Source of the DNA: an uncultured Chthonomonas sp.
GTDB taxonomy: Bacteria; Armatimonadota; Chthonomonadetes; Chthonomonadales; CAJBBX01
Reading direction: 5' to 3'
Assembly: GCA_903951425.1 (NCBI GenBank)
Contig: CAJBBX010000156.1
Span: forward strand, 1 to 64,000
DNA length: 64,000 nt
Part shown: positions 1-7,340 of the stretch, piece by piece
Position numbering within the stretch: position 1 is the stretch's first letter
Layout: each line of letters starts with the position of its first letter
The notes under the pieces: generated by a model
Seen by the model: the letters and a program-made list of their open reading frames with translations, nothing else
Told to the model about the DNA's origin: nothing
Database searches by the model: none
Program-made: the position numbers and the translations under genes

Positions 1-292
1 CGCCACACTGCGGACACGGTAGTGCGGGCAGGCCGGCGTCGTCGCCGCTGCCCTGGCACACTTTGCATATCCCGACCGCCTTCGGGTCGGCGGGCAAGCG
101 CCCGAGCCCCGAGCAGGCGGTGCAGGTGAGGGCCTTGACGGCGCCGGCGCCCCTGCAGTGCGCGCAAGGTACGGACGGGGCCGGCACATCGACCTTTCCC
201 GCTCCGAGGCAGACCGGGCATGCTGACATGGCCGACAGGATGCCGAACGGGTCCACTCCAGTGCCTGCGCAAAAAAGACAGGTATCTATCAT
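1..292 (-). CDS. Cysteine-rich CxxCxGxG protein (DnaJ zinc-finger-like), 3' end cut by window edge
   Basis: I read this frame directly because it is too short for an ORF list. It starts at ATG 292 with a GGAGG site six bases upstream and stays open for 97 codons to the left edge. The visible protein is a string of six CxxC pairs at residues 5-8, 25-28, 43-46, 57-60, 76-79 and 93-96, most followed by GxG (CAGTG, CLGAG, CRGAG, CSGLG, CQGSG). This is the zinc-knuckle pattern of the DnaJ central domain, but there is no J-domain ahead of it and there are more knuckles than the usual four. It lies 83 bp downstream of gvpC on the same strand, so it probably belongs to the gas vesicle operon. A chaperone or scaffold role in vesicle assembly is inference only. 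The intergenic gap holds an imperfect 8-bp hairpin at 345-363. Confidence 0.6.
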   Translation of the reverse strand, partial: MIDTCLFCAGTGVDPFGILSAMSACPVCLGAGKVDVPAPSVPCAHCRGAGAVKALTCTACSGLGRLPADPKAVGICKVCQGSGDDAGLPALPCPQCG

Positions 293-375
293 AATCTGCC
301 TCCGGGACCGATCCGAACTGCAGCGACGCCTACGGGCGCAGGGCGCAAGCGCTCTGCGCTCGCAGGCGCCACAGC

Positions 376-1260
376 CTAGCCCTGCTTCTTGCCGGGGCCG
401 CGCCGCTCCTGGTCGGGGCGTCGGGTCTCGGCTACCGGCGTGGGAGCGGCGACGATCGGGGCGGATGCCACGACCACCGGTACGCTCACTGGAGCCGGTG
501 CGACAGGTGCGGGCGCCGGCGCCACAACCGGAGCCTGGGCCTTCACAGGCGCAGGGCTTGCGGCCCGCTTGGGTTGCGCCGCCGGTCCGGCCCAGGCCGC
601 CCGAGCGCCCATCAGGTCGTCCGCCAGAGCCTTGCGCGACTCAGCGACACTTTGCGCCGACGTCGCGACGAAGTCTGCACGGGCAGCCTTGTCACGCTTG
701 GACTGCTGGGCGTGGCTCCAGAGGAAGCCACCCCGGAAGCGATCTACATCGGCCGAGAGCGTCGTCGTGAACGCTCGGCGCTCGGCGGCGGCAGCTGCGG
801 CCATTCGGCCGCGAGAGGTTCGGAACCCCTGGACCATGGCATCGGTATCGCTCCGTAGCTCGCGCCCAAACTTCTGGCGCTCTGCTCCGGTGCGGGCGGC
901 CATTTCCTGGCGGGCCGAACGAGTCGCGGACAGTGTGGCTTCCACGTCCGCACTCAGGTCGTTCGCGAACTTGCGCCGCGCCGCCCTGGTGTCGTTCGCC
1001 ATACGTTGATGAGACGCGGCGAAACCGGAGCGCATGGCTGTCACGTCCCGGTCCAGGCCCTGCACGAACGCTTGACGCTGGGCACTCGTCGAGGCGGCCA
1101 TGGCGGAATGCGTAGCCCGGAAGCCGGACTGCATATCGCGTGTCGCCTTGCACAACGAAGCAACCGTCTGCTTCGTCTCCTGACCGAGCGTCACTCGGTC
1201 GCTGCGCAGATCGGTGATCTCACCGCGCAGACGCATCATGGCCTCGGTAAGCGTCCCCAT
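376..1260 (-). CDS. gvpC: Gas vesicle protein GvpC (33-residue repeat shell-strengthening protein)
   Basis: GvpC binds the outer face of the GvpA ribs and stiffens gas vesicles. Its hallmark is a tandem 33-residue repeat. In this 294-residue protein five gap-free 33-mers are visible at residues 49-81, 82-114, 115-147, 148-180 and 181-213, with a consensus of basic residue, F, L, D/S-D, hydrophobic, GF/R, S, MA, T/A and R at fixed spacing. A partial repeat precedes them. The repeats are followed by an Ala/Pro/Val-rich tail of about 70 residues and a basic C-terminus. I chose ATG 1260 because AGGAAGGGG lies seven bases upstream; a TTG six bases earlier is the alternative. The gene is 79 bp downstream of gvpA, the usual gvpA-gvpC order. 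The repeats match the cyanobacterial type in length and spacing rather than in detailed sequence. Confidence 0.85.
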   Translation of the reverse strand: MGTLTEAMMRLRGEITDLRSDRVTLGQETKQTVASLCKATRDMQSGFRATHSAMAASTSAQRQAFVQGLDRDVTAMRSGFAASHQRMANDTRAARRKFANDLSADVEATLSATRSARQEMAARTGAERQKFGRELRSDTDAMVQGFRTSRGRMAAAAAAERRAFTTTLSADVDRFRGGFLWSHAQQSKRDKAARADFVATSAQSVAESRKALADDLMGARAAWAGPAAQPKRAASPAPVKAQAPVVAPAPAPVAPAPVSVPVVVASAPIVAAPTPVAETRRPDQERRGPGKKQG

Positions 1261-1296
1261 GATCAATCCCCTTCCTGAGACCCTGAAGACAGAGGA

Positions 1297-1323
1297 GGGG
1301 CCCGCCGTCGGTCGGCGAGCCCC
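1297..1323 (-). terminator. Intercistronic hairpin between gvpA and gvpC
   Basis: On the minus strand an 11-bp stem (one G-U pair) with a five-base loop lies between the gvpA stop and the gvpC ribosome binding site. The arms are 1297-1307 and 1313-1323. A pyrimidine-rich TCCTCTGTCTTC follows but there is no clean T-run. It could act as a partial terminator or as an mRNA-stabilising 3' end, so that more GvpA than GvpC is made. The function is inference. Confidence 0.45.
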
Positions 1324-1339
1324 CGAGCCCCTGCACTGG

Positions 1340-1558
1340 CTAGGCCGGCGCGGCCGCGGCGGCGGTCAGGCCGATGGCCTCGGCGTACTTCAGGTAGGTC
1401 TCGACGGAGGCGATGACCACGCGGGCCTCGATGGAGAGAAGCTCGATGCCGACGAGGGACACCTTCACCCACGCGTCGATCACGATACCCTTGTCGAGGA
1501 TGCGATCCACAACTTCGGCCAGGCTCGAGGAGTCGGTGCTCTTCTGTACTCTTGCCAC
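1340..1558 (-). CDS. gvpA: Gas vesicle structural protein GvpA
   Basis: GvpA is the small amphipathic protein that polymerises into the ribs of the gas vesicle wall. The 72-residue product is nearly textbook: [17 protein letters not shown], then [15 protein letters not shown], then an [20 protein letters not shown] segment and an Ala-rich end, matching cyanobacterial GvpA to the C-terminus. I prefer GTG 1558 (product starting [13 protein letters not shown]) because AGAAGGGG lies eight bases upstream; GTG 1565-1567 would add three residues. The gene has a 170-bp leader with a candidate promoter and a palindrome, which suggests it is transcribed separately from the upstream regulator genes. A hairpin follows the stop. 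Confidence 0.97.
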   Translation of the reverse strand: MARVQKSTDSSSLAEVVDRILDKGIVIDAWVKVSLVGIELLSIEARVVIASVETYLKYAEAIGLTAAAAAPA

Positions 1559-1614
1559 GATGTTCACCCCTTCTTGATGTTGCCTGCAGCTTGCGTTGTC
1601 CTTGCTGCTCGGTG

Positions 1615-1643
1615 ACTATAGTGTAATGTATAGGGGCTCCGTC
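1615..1643 (-). promoter_or_regulatory. gvpA: Candidate promoter of gvpA
   Basis: This AT-rich patch in an otherwise GC-rich leader contains a minus-strand TATAGT (-10-like) at 1620-1615. The hexamer 17 bases upstream, GACGGA, is a poor -35. This pattern is typical of activator-dependent promoters. A transcript would start near 1608, leaving a leader of about 50 nt before the GTG at 1558. No sigma-54 -12 element fits. Confidence 0.4.
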
Positions 1644-1647
1644 GTAC

Positions 1648-1664
1648 ATCGGGGAAACCCCGAT
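1648..1664 (-). promoter_or_regulatory. Perfect palindrome upstream of gvpA (candidate regulator site)
   Basis: The sequence ATCGGGG-AAA-CCCCGAT is a perfect inverted repeat with 7-bp arms. It lies just upstream of the weak -35 of the gvpA candidate promoter, centred about 48 bp before the likely transcription start. That is a typical position for a class I activator. The NarL-type regulator encoded immediately upstream is the obvious candidate ligand (inference). It could instead be a weak terminator of the regulator gene, but no T-run follows. Confidence 0.4.
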
Positions 1665-1728
1665 TCAGGGTGCCATTAGTACTGGTTGTGTCTCAGTACC
1701 TCTCCTAGTCTCGGCGAGAAGCCCTGCG

Positions 1729-2394
1729 TCAGACATGGGTAATGCCTTCGCGAAGCGCAAACTTGACAAGGTCCACCAGGCTGTGGCATCCCGTCTTGCG
1801 GCTGATCTGCTGCCGGTGGCTCTCAACCGTCTTGACGCTGATGCAGAGCGTGGCGGCGATCTCGGTGGTGCCTTTGGCCTCGACCAGCAGGTGCAGCACC
1901 TCGCGCTCGCGGGCGCTCAGGAGGCTGAAGAGCGACAGGTCGTCCGTCCCCCGCATCTCCATGAAGGCCCCCACTACGGTGTTGGTGATCTCGGGGCTCA
2001 GGTACCGCCGTCCCCGCTGGACGGCGTGGATGGCCGAGGACATCTCGTCGAAGGCGCAGTCCTTCAGCAGGTACGCCGAGGCCCCGGCCTTGAGCATCTC
2101 AAGGATCAGGTGGGAGTCGGAGTGCATAGAGAGGCCGATCACCTTGGCGTCCGAGCGGTGCGCGCAGATCTGCCGCGTGGCGTCGATCCCGTTCAGGTCG
2201 GGCATCGCCACGTCCATCACGATGATGTCGGGCGCATCCTTGATGGCCACCTGGACGGCGTCGCGCCCGTTGGAGACATCCGCCACGGACCCCACTTCGG
2301 GTAGCTGCACGAGCAACGCCCGAATTCCCTCGCGCAGCATCCTGTGGTCGTCGGCCAGTAGCACCGACAACGGCTTGCCAGTCGTCATCATCAT
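1729..2394 (-). CDS. NarL/FixJ-family response regulator in the gas vesicle operon
   Basis: This is a 221-residue two-domain regulator. The receiver domain spans residues 9-125, with acidic residues D15/D16, the phosphoacceptor D61 in VMDVAMPD and the later conserved K in LLKD. A LuxR/NarL helix-turn-helix lies at about 155-215 (LSAREREVLHLL, then ISVKTVESH). The start ATG overlaps the kinase stop by four bases (ATGA), so the two are cognate and co-translated. The gene ends 170 bp before gvpA, whose leader carries a palindrome of the kind such regulators bind. Control of gvpA and perhaps the whole cluster is inferred from position only. Confidence 0.9.
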   Translation of the reverse strand: MMMTTGKPLSVLLADDHRMLREGIRALLVQLPEVGSVADVSNGRDAVQVAIKDAPDIIVMDVAMPDLNGIDATRQICAHRSDAKVIGLSMHSDSHLILEMLKAGASAYLLKDCAFDEMSSAIHAVQRGRRYLSPEITNTVVGAFMEMRGTDDLSLFSLLSAREREVLHLLVEAKGTTEIAATLCISVKTVESHRQQISRKTGCHSLVDLVKFALREGITHV

Positions 2395-4256
2395 GCTTCA
2401 CACTCTCTGCCGTCGCACGGCACTGCAAGGGTAACGGTCGAGCCTCGGTCCGGACAAGAGCAGATGCTGAGTGTGCCTCGGATTTCGGCCAGGCGCTCAC
2501 GGATGCTGACCAGGCCGAACGAGGCGCGGGTCCGGGGTCGGCCTCGCACGGCCTGGGCCGGAAATCCCACGCCGTCGTCTCGGACTGCAATCGTCAGCTG
2601 CCCCTCGGCCACGCTGAACGTGACCGATGCGTGCGTGGCGTTGGCGTGCTTGACAACGTTCACCATCAGCTCCCGGGCCGATCGATAGAGCAGCTTCTTC
2701 TTCACCGGGTCCTGCAGCTCAAGCGGCTTGGAGGCCACGACTACCACGAACTCGACGCCGAACCGCGTTGACAACTGCTGGGCCAAGTGCTCGACGGCCG
2801 CCTCCAGCCCCGCGTTGAACAGGGGTGGGGGACATAGCTCGCTGGTCAGCGATCGCGTCAGGTCGATGGCCTCCTGCACGAGGGTATGCACGGTCTGGAG
2901 CCGCGGGGCCAGTGGGGTCTCGGCCGCGTCGCGCCGCGCCTCCGCCAGCGTGATCTTCGCCAGCGCAAGGAGCTGTCCGACGCTGTCGTGCAGCGTCGCA
3001 GCCAGTGCGCGTCTTTCGGCCTCCTGCGCCATGCCGATCTCGGCCGCCAACGCCGCAGCCTGCCGCTCGGCGGCCTGCCGCTTTTCTGCGGAACGTTCGA
3101 GCGCGGTCATGTCCTGGCACGACACACTGGCGCCGACAGGCACACCGTCTGCGGAGCGTCGAGGCGCGTATGCCACGTGGGCCGCGAAGATCGTCCCGTC
3201 CTGCCGCAGGGCCTTGGTGTCGGTCTCCCACCGCGTGCCGAGGGGCCCGCCGTCGGTGCCGATGGGAGCCCCGGGCAGGCTCTGCCACAGCGACGCGATG
3301 GGCGTCCCGGCGGCGCTCCAGTCGGCGGGAAGGCGCCAGAGCCGCGCCCACGCCTTGTTGGCGTAGGTCAGCTCGCCGTCGCCGCCGACCAGCGCCGTAG
3401 CGCCCAGGCACTGATCCAGCGCCTCCGCCAACGAGGCCCGGGTATTGTCGTTGGCCTTGGCGTCCGAGATCTCCCGGACGGAGCCGATGATCCCAACCAC
3501 CCGGTTCTGCGATCCGCGATGCGCCTGGTAACGCCACTCGTACCAGTGGTCGCGGTCGTCCACCCGGACTCGGATCTCGCCGTGCTCGGCCACTCCCGAC
3601 CGCATCACCCTGGTCTTCGCCTCGATGCTGTGTGCCGCGTAGGGGTCGGGAGCCCGGTCGTAGTCGCTCGTGCCCAGCGCGATCCGCTCCGCCAGTCCGT
3701 CGGGGACCCCTGCAACCCTGATGTAGCGCAGGCCCGCGTCTTGCACAAATGTGCAGACCGGGACGAGCTCTGCGGCAGCGCTCAGCCATTCGGACTGCTC
3801 GTGTACCTGCGTCTCTAGCGCCACGCGACCCGTGCGGTCCTCATAGATGATGACGACCTCTCCGCCGGCCGTCGGCGAGACCTCCAGATGGAGGTAGCGG
3901 CGCGGAGATGCCTCGCGCGGGCCGTGGAGCCCCACCGAGGCCCTGAGGGCGCCGGAGCGGACCTGAGCCAGCAACGGCCGCATCGCTGAGGCTTCTATGC
4001 CCATGAAGAACCCGGTCAGGCTCTTGTCCACCGCCTGCTCGCGCCGCAGGCACTCCATCTGCTCTGCGGCAGGATTGAGGTCCACGACCACGAGCCCATG
4101 CTTCTTGGGCGACAGGCGGCAGACCACCACTCCGCACTGGATATGGTCAAAAAGGTTGTTGTAGCGCGCAATGTGGCGGCAGACCGATGGAGCGGCATCC
4201 GATTGTCCCGCGTCGACGCCGTAGCGCCTCTCGGCCGTGCTGAGTGCGGGCGTCAT
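2391..4256 (-). CDS. Triple-PAS cytosolic histidine kinase (NarL-type) in the gas vesicle operon
   Basis: The 621-residue sensor has no transmembrane segment. Three PAS-like modules occupy roughly residues 30-145, 155-270 and 278-395, followed by a coiled linker rich in AERQAAAL. The HisKA_3 dimerisation helix carries phosphoacceptor H423 in LHDSVGQLL. A HATPase domain follows, with an N-box (ARELMVNVVKHA) and a G1 box (DDGVGF), near 510-605. The start ATG overlaps the gvpL/F stop (ATGA), and the stop overlaps the regulator start, so sensor, regulator and GvpL/F are translationally coupled. The PAS domains could sense redox state, oxygen, light or a metabolite; no haem or flavin cysteine signature is obvious. 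A signal for buoyancy control is a reasonable inference. Confidence 0.88.
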   Translation of the reverse strand: MTPALSTAERRYGVDAGQSDAAPSVCRHIARYNNLFDHIQCGVVVCRLSPKKHGLVVVDLNPAAEQMECLRREQAVDKSLTGFFMGIEASAMRPLLAQVRSGALRASVGLHGPREASPRRYLHLEVSPTAGGEVVIIYEDRTGRVALETQVHEQSEWLSAAAELVPVCTFVQDAGLRYIRVAGVPDGLAERIALGTSDYDRAPDPYAAHSIEAKTRVMRSGVAEHGEIRVRVDDRDHWYEWRYQAHRGSQNRVVGIIGSVREISDAKANDNTRASLAEALDQCLGATALVGGDGELTYANKAWARLWRLPADWSAAGTPIASLWQSLPGAPIGTDGGPLGTRWETDTKALRQDGTIFAAHVAYAPRRSADGVPVGASVSCQDMTALERSAEKRQAAERQAAALAAEIGMAQEAERRALAATLHDSVGQLLALAKITLAEARRDAAETPLAPRLQTVHTLVQEAIDLTRSLTSELCPPPLFNAGLEAAVEHLAQQLSTRFGVEFVVVVASKPLELQDPVKKKLLYRSARELMVNVVKHANATHASVTFSVAEGQLTIAVRDDGVGFPAQAVRGRPRTRASFGLVSIRERLAEIRGTLSICSCPDRGSTVTLAVPCDGRECEA

Positions 4257-5092
4257 CCTGCGTCTCCTTCAAGCGCCGGCGTGAAGCTGTACGGCGCCAA
4301 CGGACCTGCCGGCCGAAGTCGTATGCCGGTGGTCGTGGCCTCGGCGGTCACAGCAGCGACCTCGCACTGGAAGTCGTGCAGGTGCGCGGCGTCGACCAGG
4401 AACGCCCAGTTCAGGATCACCTCGACGCCTGCCGGCTCTTCGCCGGTCTGGAATACCTCGCGACGGCGCACGGCCGAAGCATGCCCGGCCAGCCTCTGGC
4501 CGATGGCGAAGCAGGCCTCCTCCAACCGGGGCCCCATCTCCTGGGTAGCCCGGAGCGTCGATCGCCGTACCGCCAGGTACCGGACGCCGGGAGGCAAGGC
4601 GTCTACGTCTCCCTCCTCCAGGAGGAACCGATCGGCCAATGCCGCCCTGGCCGCCTCACGGTCCAGTGTTCCGGTGACGGCCCACTCATGCTTGCCGTCC
4701 GCCTCGGCTAGGAACGACAGGATGACGCCGCTCCGTTCCTCTGTGTACAGAAGCAGCGCGGGCTCCGCCGAGAAGGCCAGCCCGAACGGCACCGGGAAGA
4801 CGGGGCCGGAGCGCATGGCGCGCTGGAGCGCCTCCTCGTGCCGCATGACCAGCGCGGCCAGCGCACGCGGGTCGCACGGGACGCCGTCGGCTCCGGCAAC
4901 CTGCAGCGCGGCGGCCGGGAGCGGGCTCCAGATTGCCGCCACTCCGGCGCAATCCGATACGCGAACCGGGATGCCGTCCGCCGTCCTCCAGCCATCCGGT
5001 GCGTCGATGCGGTCGGCCGAGGCGAAGCCGTAGACGTACAACACGGTAGCCTTGTCCGCGCCCGCCTGCCTGCGGTTCGTCGCGGCGCTCAA
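4253..5092 (-). CDS. gvpL/F: Gas vesicle protein GvpL/GvpF family
   Basis: GvpF and GvpL are accessory proteins needed for vesicle nucleation; GvpF contacts GvpA. The 279-residue product shows family landmarks: YVYGF near the N-terminus, a central DPRALAALVMRHEEAL helix, VFPVPFGLAF (the VlPmrFGt motif) and the C-terminal GPLAPYSF hallmark (GPWPPYSF in relatives). It starts at TTG 5092, whose last two bases and the next A form the stop of the AAA+ gene (TTGA overlap), and its stop overlaps the kinase start. L and F cannot be separated by eye, so the symbol is given as a pair. Confidence 0.88.
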   Translation of the reverse strand: MSAATNRRQAGADKATVLYVYGFASADRIDAPDGWRTADGIPVRVSDCAGVAAIWSPLPAAALQVAGADGVPCDPRALAALVMRHEEALQRAMRSGPVFPVPFGLAFSAEPALLLYTEERSGVILSFLAEADGKHEWAVTGTLDREAARAALADRFLLEEGDVDALPPGVRYLAVRRSTLRATQEMGPRLEEACFAIGQRLAGHASAVRRREVFQTGEEPAGVEVILNWAFLVDAAHLHDFQCEVAAVTAEATTTGIRLRPAGPLAPYSFTPALEGDAG

Positions 5093-7272
5093 CCCTCTGC
5101 CCCGCGGCGGGCGTGCATGATGTCGGCGATGGCCTGGTCCAGATCGGTAGTCGTCACCACCGGCCCGGGCGCAGTGGCCGGAGCGATTCCATCCTCGAAC
5201 CCTTCCGCCAGCCGCACTTCCACGGTCCTTCGGACGGCCCGACGGGCGGCCGTGGCACAGGCGCCGGCGATGTCGGCCCCGCTGAACCCGGGGGTCCGGG
5301 CCGCCAGCGCGGCGGTGTCCACCGGTCCGTCCATGGGCTTGCCGCGGAGATGTACCGCGAATACCTGGGCCCGCGCCGCCTCGTCGGGTAGCGGGATGTC
5401 CACCACCTCGTCGAACCGGCCCGGTCGTAGGGCGGCGGGGTCGAGCATGTCCGGGCGATTGGTCGCACCGAGCACGAGGATGCCGCGGAGCTCCTCGATG
5501 CCGTCCATCTCCGCGAGGAACTGGCTCAGCACCCGCTCCGATACGTGCGAGTCCGAGGAGCCCATGCCGCGCGCTGGGATCAGTGCGTCGATCTCGTCCA
5601 TGAAAATGATGCAGGGCGACGCCTGCCGGGCCTTGTGGAACAGCTCGCGGATGCCGCGCTCCGATTCGCCCACGAACTTCGAGAGAACCTCGGGCCCCTT
5701 GATGGAGATGAAGTTAACGCCGCTCTCGCTGGCGAGTGCCTTGGCCAGGAGCGTCTTCCCCACTCCAGGAGGTCCGGCGAACAGCACGCCCTTGGCCGGC
5801 TTCACGCCGGCGGCCTCGAAGACGTCGGCATGCTTGAGCGGCCACTGGACAGTCTCAACCAGCCGCTGCTTGACGCCCTCCAGCCCGCCGACATCGTCCC
5901 AATGGACTTCGGGCACTTCGACGAACACCTCCCGGGTGGCCGACGGCTCCACATCCTTCAGCGCCGTCTGGAAGTCGTCCATGTGGACCTCGATGGCCGC
6001 CAGGCGCTCATAGGGGATGCGGGTCAGCGCGAAGTCGATCTCCGGCAAGATCTTCCGCAGGCAGGCCATGGCGGCCTCCCGGCAGAGGGCGCTCAGGTCG
6101 GCTCCGACGAACCCGTGCGTGATCTCGGCAACGTGCTTCATGTCCACGTCGGAGGCCAGGGGCATCCCGCGGCTGTGTACGTCCAGGATTTCCTGGCGCC
6201 CGTACCGGTCCGGGATGGGAATGGCGATCTCGCGGTCGAACCGGCCCGGTCGCCGCAGGGCGGGGTCCAGGGCGTTCGGGATGTTCGTCGCGCCGATGAC
6301 GACGACGTTGCGCCGCTGTGTCAGCCCGTCCATCAGGGCCAGCAACTGCGCCACGATCCGCTTCTCGACGTCGCCCACCACCTGCTCGCGGCGAGGCGCG
6401 ATGGCGTCGATCTCGTCCAGGAAGACGATGCTGGGCCCCTTGCGCGTGGCCTCCTCGAAGATGCGCCGCAGGTGGGCTTCACTCTCGCCGTAGAACTTGT
6501 GGACGATCTCGGGGCCGCTGACCGAGAAGAAGGCAGCCTCGGTCTCCCGGGCGATGGCCCGCGCGATGAGGGTCTTGCCGCATCCTGGAGGCCCATGCAG
6601 GAGGACGCCGCGCGGCGGGTCGATCCCCAGCCGCTCGAACACCTCCGGGTACCGCAGGGGCAGTTCGACCATCTCGCGGATGCGGCTGAGCTGCGACCTC
6701 AGGCCGCCGATGTCCTCGTAGGAGATGCCCTCGCTCTTGCCGGAGGCCGCGCCCTTGCCGGCCGGCGCGGTCTTGCCGACCACGAGCTCCGTGGACGCGC
6801 CGATAATCACGCTTCCTGCGGGCTGTGTGGCCTCAACGCGGAAATCCGCCCAGCGGCTACCGAAGAGGGTCACCCGGAGCAGGTCGCCGGAGGTGACCGG
6901 TATGCCGTCCAGCAGGCTGCCGATGTAGCGCATGTCCCGGTCATCGGGGGTGATGGTGGTGGGGGCCAGCGTCACGCGCGCGGCGGCGGGAACAGCCTTC
7001 TTGGCAACCACAACGAATTCATCCAGAGCCGCGCCGGTGTTCTCGCGGATGATGCCGTCCATCTGCGCACGTGACTGGCCGCGTAGCTCTTTGTATGTGG
7101 GCATCACCTTGCAGACGGTGCGCCGCTTTCCGGTCACCTCTACGGTGTCGCCGATCTGAGCCCCTAGCCGCTCGATGGCGTCGGGGTCCAGCCGAACAAT
7201 GGCGCGTCCAACGTCCTTCTTCAGGGCCTCGGTGACCCGGTACTTCGCGTCGACCCCGATGTCGGATGCCAT
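5089..7272 (-). CDS. CDC48/VCP-like double-ring AAA+ ATPase
   Basis: The 727-residue protein has the full Cdc48/VAT layout. An N-terminal substrate or adaptor domain (double-psi barrel, IGDTVEVTG) spans 1-180. D1 has Walker A GPPGCGKT with K233 and Walker B FLDEID with E287. D2 has GPPGVGKT with K506 and FMDEID with E560. Arginine-finger regions (RRPGRFD, LRPGRFD) follow both modules. Both rings look catalytically intact. ATG 7272 is chosen because GGAG lies seven bases upstream and the family N-terminus starts there; the frame is open 42 bases further. It overlaps gvpL/F and lies 68 bp after gvpH. Cdc48 proteins unfold or extract substrates, so a disassembly or assembly-remodelling role for vesicles is plausible. 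It is not a GvpN, which is a smaller single-module MoxR-type ATPase. Confidence 0.93.
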   Translation of the reverse strand: MASDIGVDAKYRVTEALKKDVGRAIVRLDPDAIERLGAQIGDTVEVTGKRRTVCKVMPTYKELRGQSRAQMDGIIRENTGAALDEFVVVAKKAVPAAARVTLAPTTITPDDRDMRYIGSLLDGIPVTSGDLLRVTLFGSRWADFRVEATQPAGSVIIGASTELVVGKTAPAGKGAASGKSEGISYEDIGGLRSQLSRIREMVELPLRYPEVFERLGIDPPRGVLLHGPPGCGKTLIARAIARETEAAFFSVSGPEIVHKFYGESEAHLRRIFEEATRKGPSIVFLDEIDAIAPRREQVVGDVEKRIVAQLLALMDGLTQRRNVVVIGATNIPNALDPALRRPGRFDREIAIPIPDRYGRQEILDVHSRGMPLASDVDMKHVAEITHGFVGADLSALCREAAMACLRKILPEIDFALTRIPYERLAAIEVHMDDFQTALKDVEPSATREVFVEVPEVHWDDVGGLEGVKQRLVETVQWPLKHADVFEAAGVKPAKGVLFAGPPGVGKTLLAKALASESGVNFISIKGPEVLSKFVGESERGIRELFHKARQASPCIIFMDEIDALIPARGMGSSDSHVSERVLSQFLAEMDGIEELRGILVLGATNRPDMLDPAALRPGRFDEVVDIPLPDEAARAQVFAVHLRGKPMDGPVDTAALAARTPGFSGADIAGACATAARRAVRRTVEVRLAEGFEDGIAPATAPGPVVTTTDLDQAIADIMHARRGAEG

Positions 7273-7340
7273 AGTGCTGCTCCGTTCTTTGCGCGGCCCC
7301 GTCGTCGCGGCCATGCTCGGCCGTTACCCTTGCGGAATGC

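Noticed and set aside
1665-1680. Sigma-54 promoter (TGGCAC) upstream of gvpA
   Set aside because: Minus-strand TGGCAC is present, but the -12 GC element at the required spacing is ATCG, not TTGC.
5545-7074. Long plus-strand ORF opposite the CDC48-like gene (509 codons)
   Set aside because: It is the antisense frame of a conserved AAA+ gene in high-GC DNA; composition is Arg/Gly/Leu-rich and no family is recognisable.
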